NCBI GenBank assembly: GCA_950022655.1
Contig: OX465583.1
Location: 8,739,779 to 8,803,778, forward strand
Direction of reading: 5' to 3'
Length of the DNA stretch: 64,000 nucleotides
Origin: Alentia gelatinosa
Lineage: Eukaryota > Annelida > Polychaeta > Phyllodocida > Polynoidae
Positions 63,778 to 64,000 of the stretch are shown in pieces. A program made the translations under genes and the position numbers. The notes below the pieces were generated by a model, which was not told where the DNA came from, did no database searches, and worked only from the letters and a program-made list of their open reading frames with translations. Every line of letters starts with the position of its first letter. The first letter of the stretch is position 1.

Positions 63778-63977
63778 TCTAGAACCCCATAACCCTGACT
63801 TCCCTGTAAATGTGGGCATTATTACTTTCATGATCTTCGGGGGTTTCCCTGACAAGCAGCCAATACAAAAAGTATGGATGAGAATTATGTTTTTCATGTT
63901 TTCTCAGTCTTTCTGAGTCAGTAAATTTCACATGCAAAATATTTCCACTTTGTTTCTCTCCCAAACTGACATCCCTG
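63547..63977. mobile_element. hAT-like MITE containing an (ATT)n microsatellite
   Basis: CAGGGATGTTAGAATTCAGG...CAGTCTTTCTGAGTCAGTAA, ATTTCCACTTTG and AAACTGACATCCCTG. At 63686-63777 it carries about 30 ATT triplets, longer than anything in the other copies. Confidence 0.75.
63686..63777. repeat. (ATT)n microsatellite
   Basis: About 30 uninterrupted ATT triplets inside an hAT-like MITE. The minus-strand poly-Asn frame is an artefact. Confidence 0.95.
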
Positions 63978-64000
63978 TAAAAATGACAGGTATCATGTTC

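Noticed and set aside
1..64000. Autonomous transposase, reverse transcriptase, or viral insert
   Set aside because: No DDE/DDD, RT, integrase or capsid-like motif was recognisable in any of the frames, so all mobile elements here look non-autonomous.

Overview
This is eukaryotic nuclear DNA, almost entirely non-coding and very rich in repeats. It contains tRNA-derived SINEs, several families of short non-autonomous DNA transposons, long snap-back hairpins, and at least fifteen minisatellite or satellite arrays. The SINE types, the TTAGGG-like telomeric motif and the one recognisable exon point to an invertebrate animal. A mollusc is my best guess, but that is an inference and not something the sequence proves. 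There are no operons, no prokaryotic signals and no CRISPR.

Only one protein-coding piece is convincing: a 73-nt exon on the + strand at 50332-50404. It has a good 3' splice site and a strong 5' splice site, and it encodes part of the N-BAR domain of an endophilin A (SH3GL-type) protein. I looked for the preceding (GGAEGTKLD...) and following (SRAKL...) exons on the + strand and could not recognise them, so at least the sequence just around the exon is endophilin intron. How far the gene extends in either direction cannot be told. All the long open frames (16.6-17.5, 17.7-18.3, 30.5-32.3 and 39.0-39.7 kb) lie in minisatellites and are artefacts of unit lengths without stop codons.

Layout: 0.6-3.5 kb, a 73/78-bp satellite interrupted by hairpin elements. 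4-10.4 kb, a cluster of hairpin (foldback) elements, including one whose tail is amplified into a 73-bp array (9.25-9.92 kb). 10.7-13.3 kb, 46-bp and 64-bp minisatellites. 13.6-15 kb, SINEs, one of them inside a hairpin. 15.7-16.55 kb, foldback elements, two in tandem. 16.67-17.6 kb, a very GC-rich, strand-biased block. 17.64-18.3 kb, a 30-bp minisatellite. 18.3-21.3 kb, a higher-order 147/212-bp array. 22.7-29.9 kb, mixed transposon remnants, a telomere-like tract and a 1.27-kb inverted-repeat element. 30.6-32.3 kb, a 46-bp minisatellite. 33-37 kb, SINEs and MITEs. 38.3-39.6 kb, a 51-bp minisatellite. 39.9-41.0 kb, a CCCTGTTTAAGGG array bounded by inverted ends. 41.4-49 kb, SINE, MITEs and weakly repetitive DNA. 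49.7-51.8 kb, foldback elements on both sides of the endophilin exon, then a 20-bp minisatellite. 52.7-53.6 kb, nested palindromes. 54.7-64 kb, dispersed repeats, SINE, foldback elements and a 77-bp array.

The most interesting pattern is a set of more than twenty foldback elements from several sequence families with one shared design. A ~120-150 bp perfect or near-perfect hairpin is joined to a second module whose ends read TTATCYYACCCC...GGGGTRRGATAA or a variant. The hairpin arms differ between families, but the apex is repeatedly GCGAAGC/GCTTCGC, a DNA sequence known to form an exceptionally stable mini-hairpin. The 73/78-bp satellites of this window appear to derive from the tail module of one of these families.
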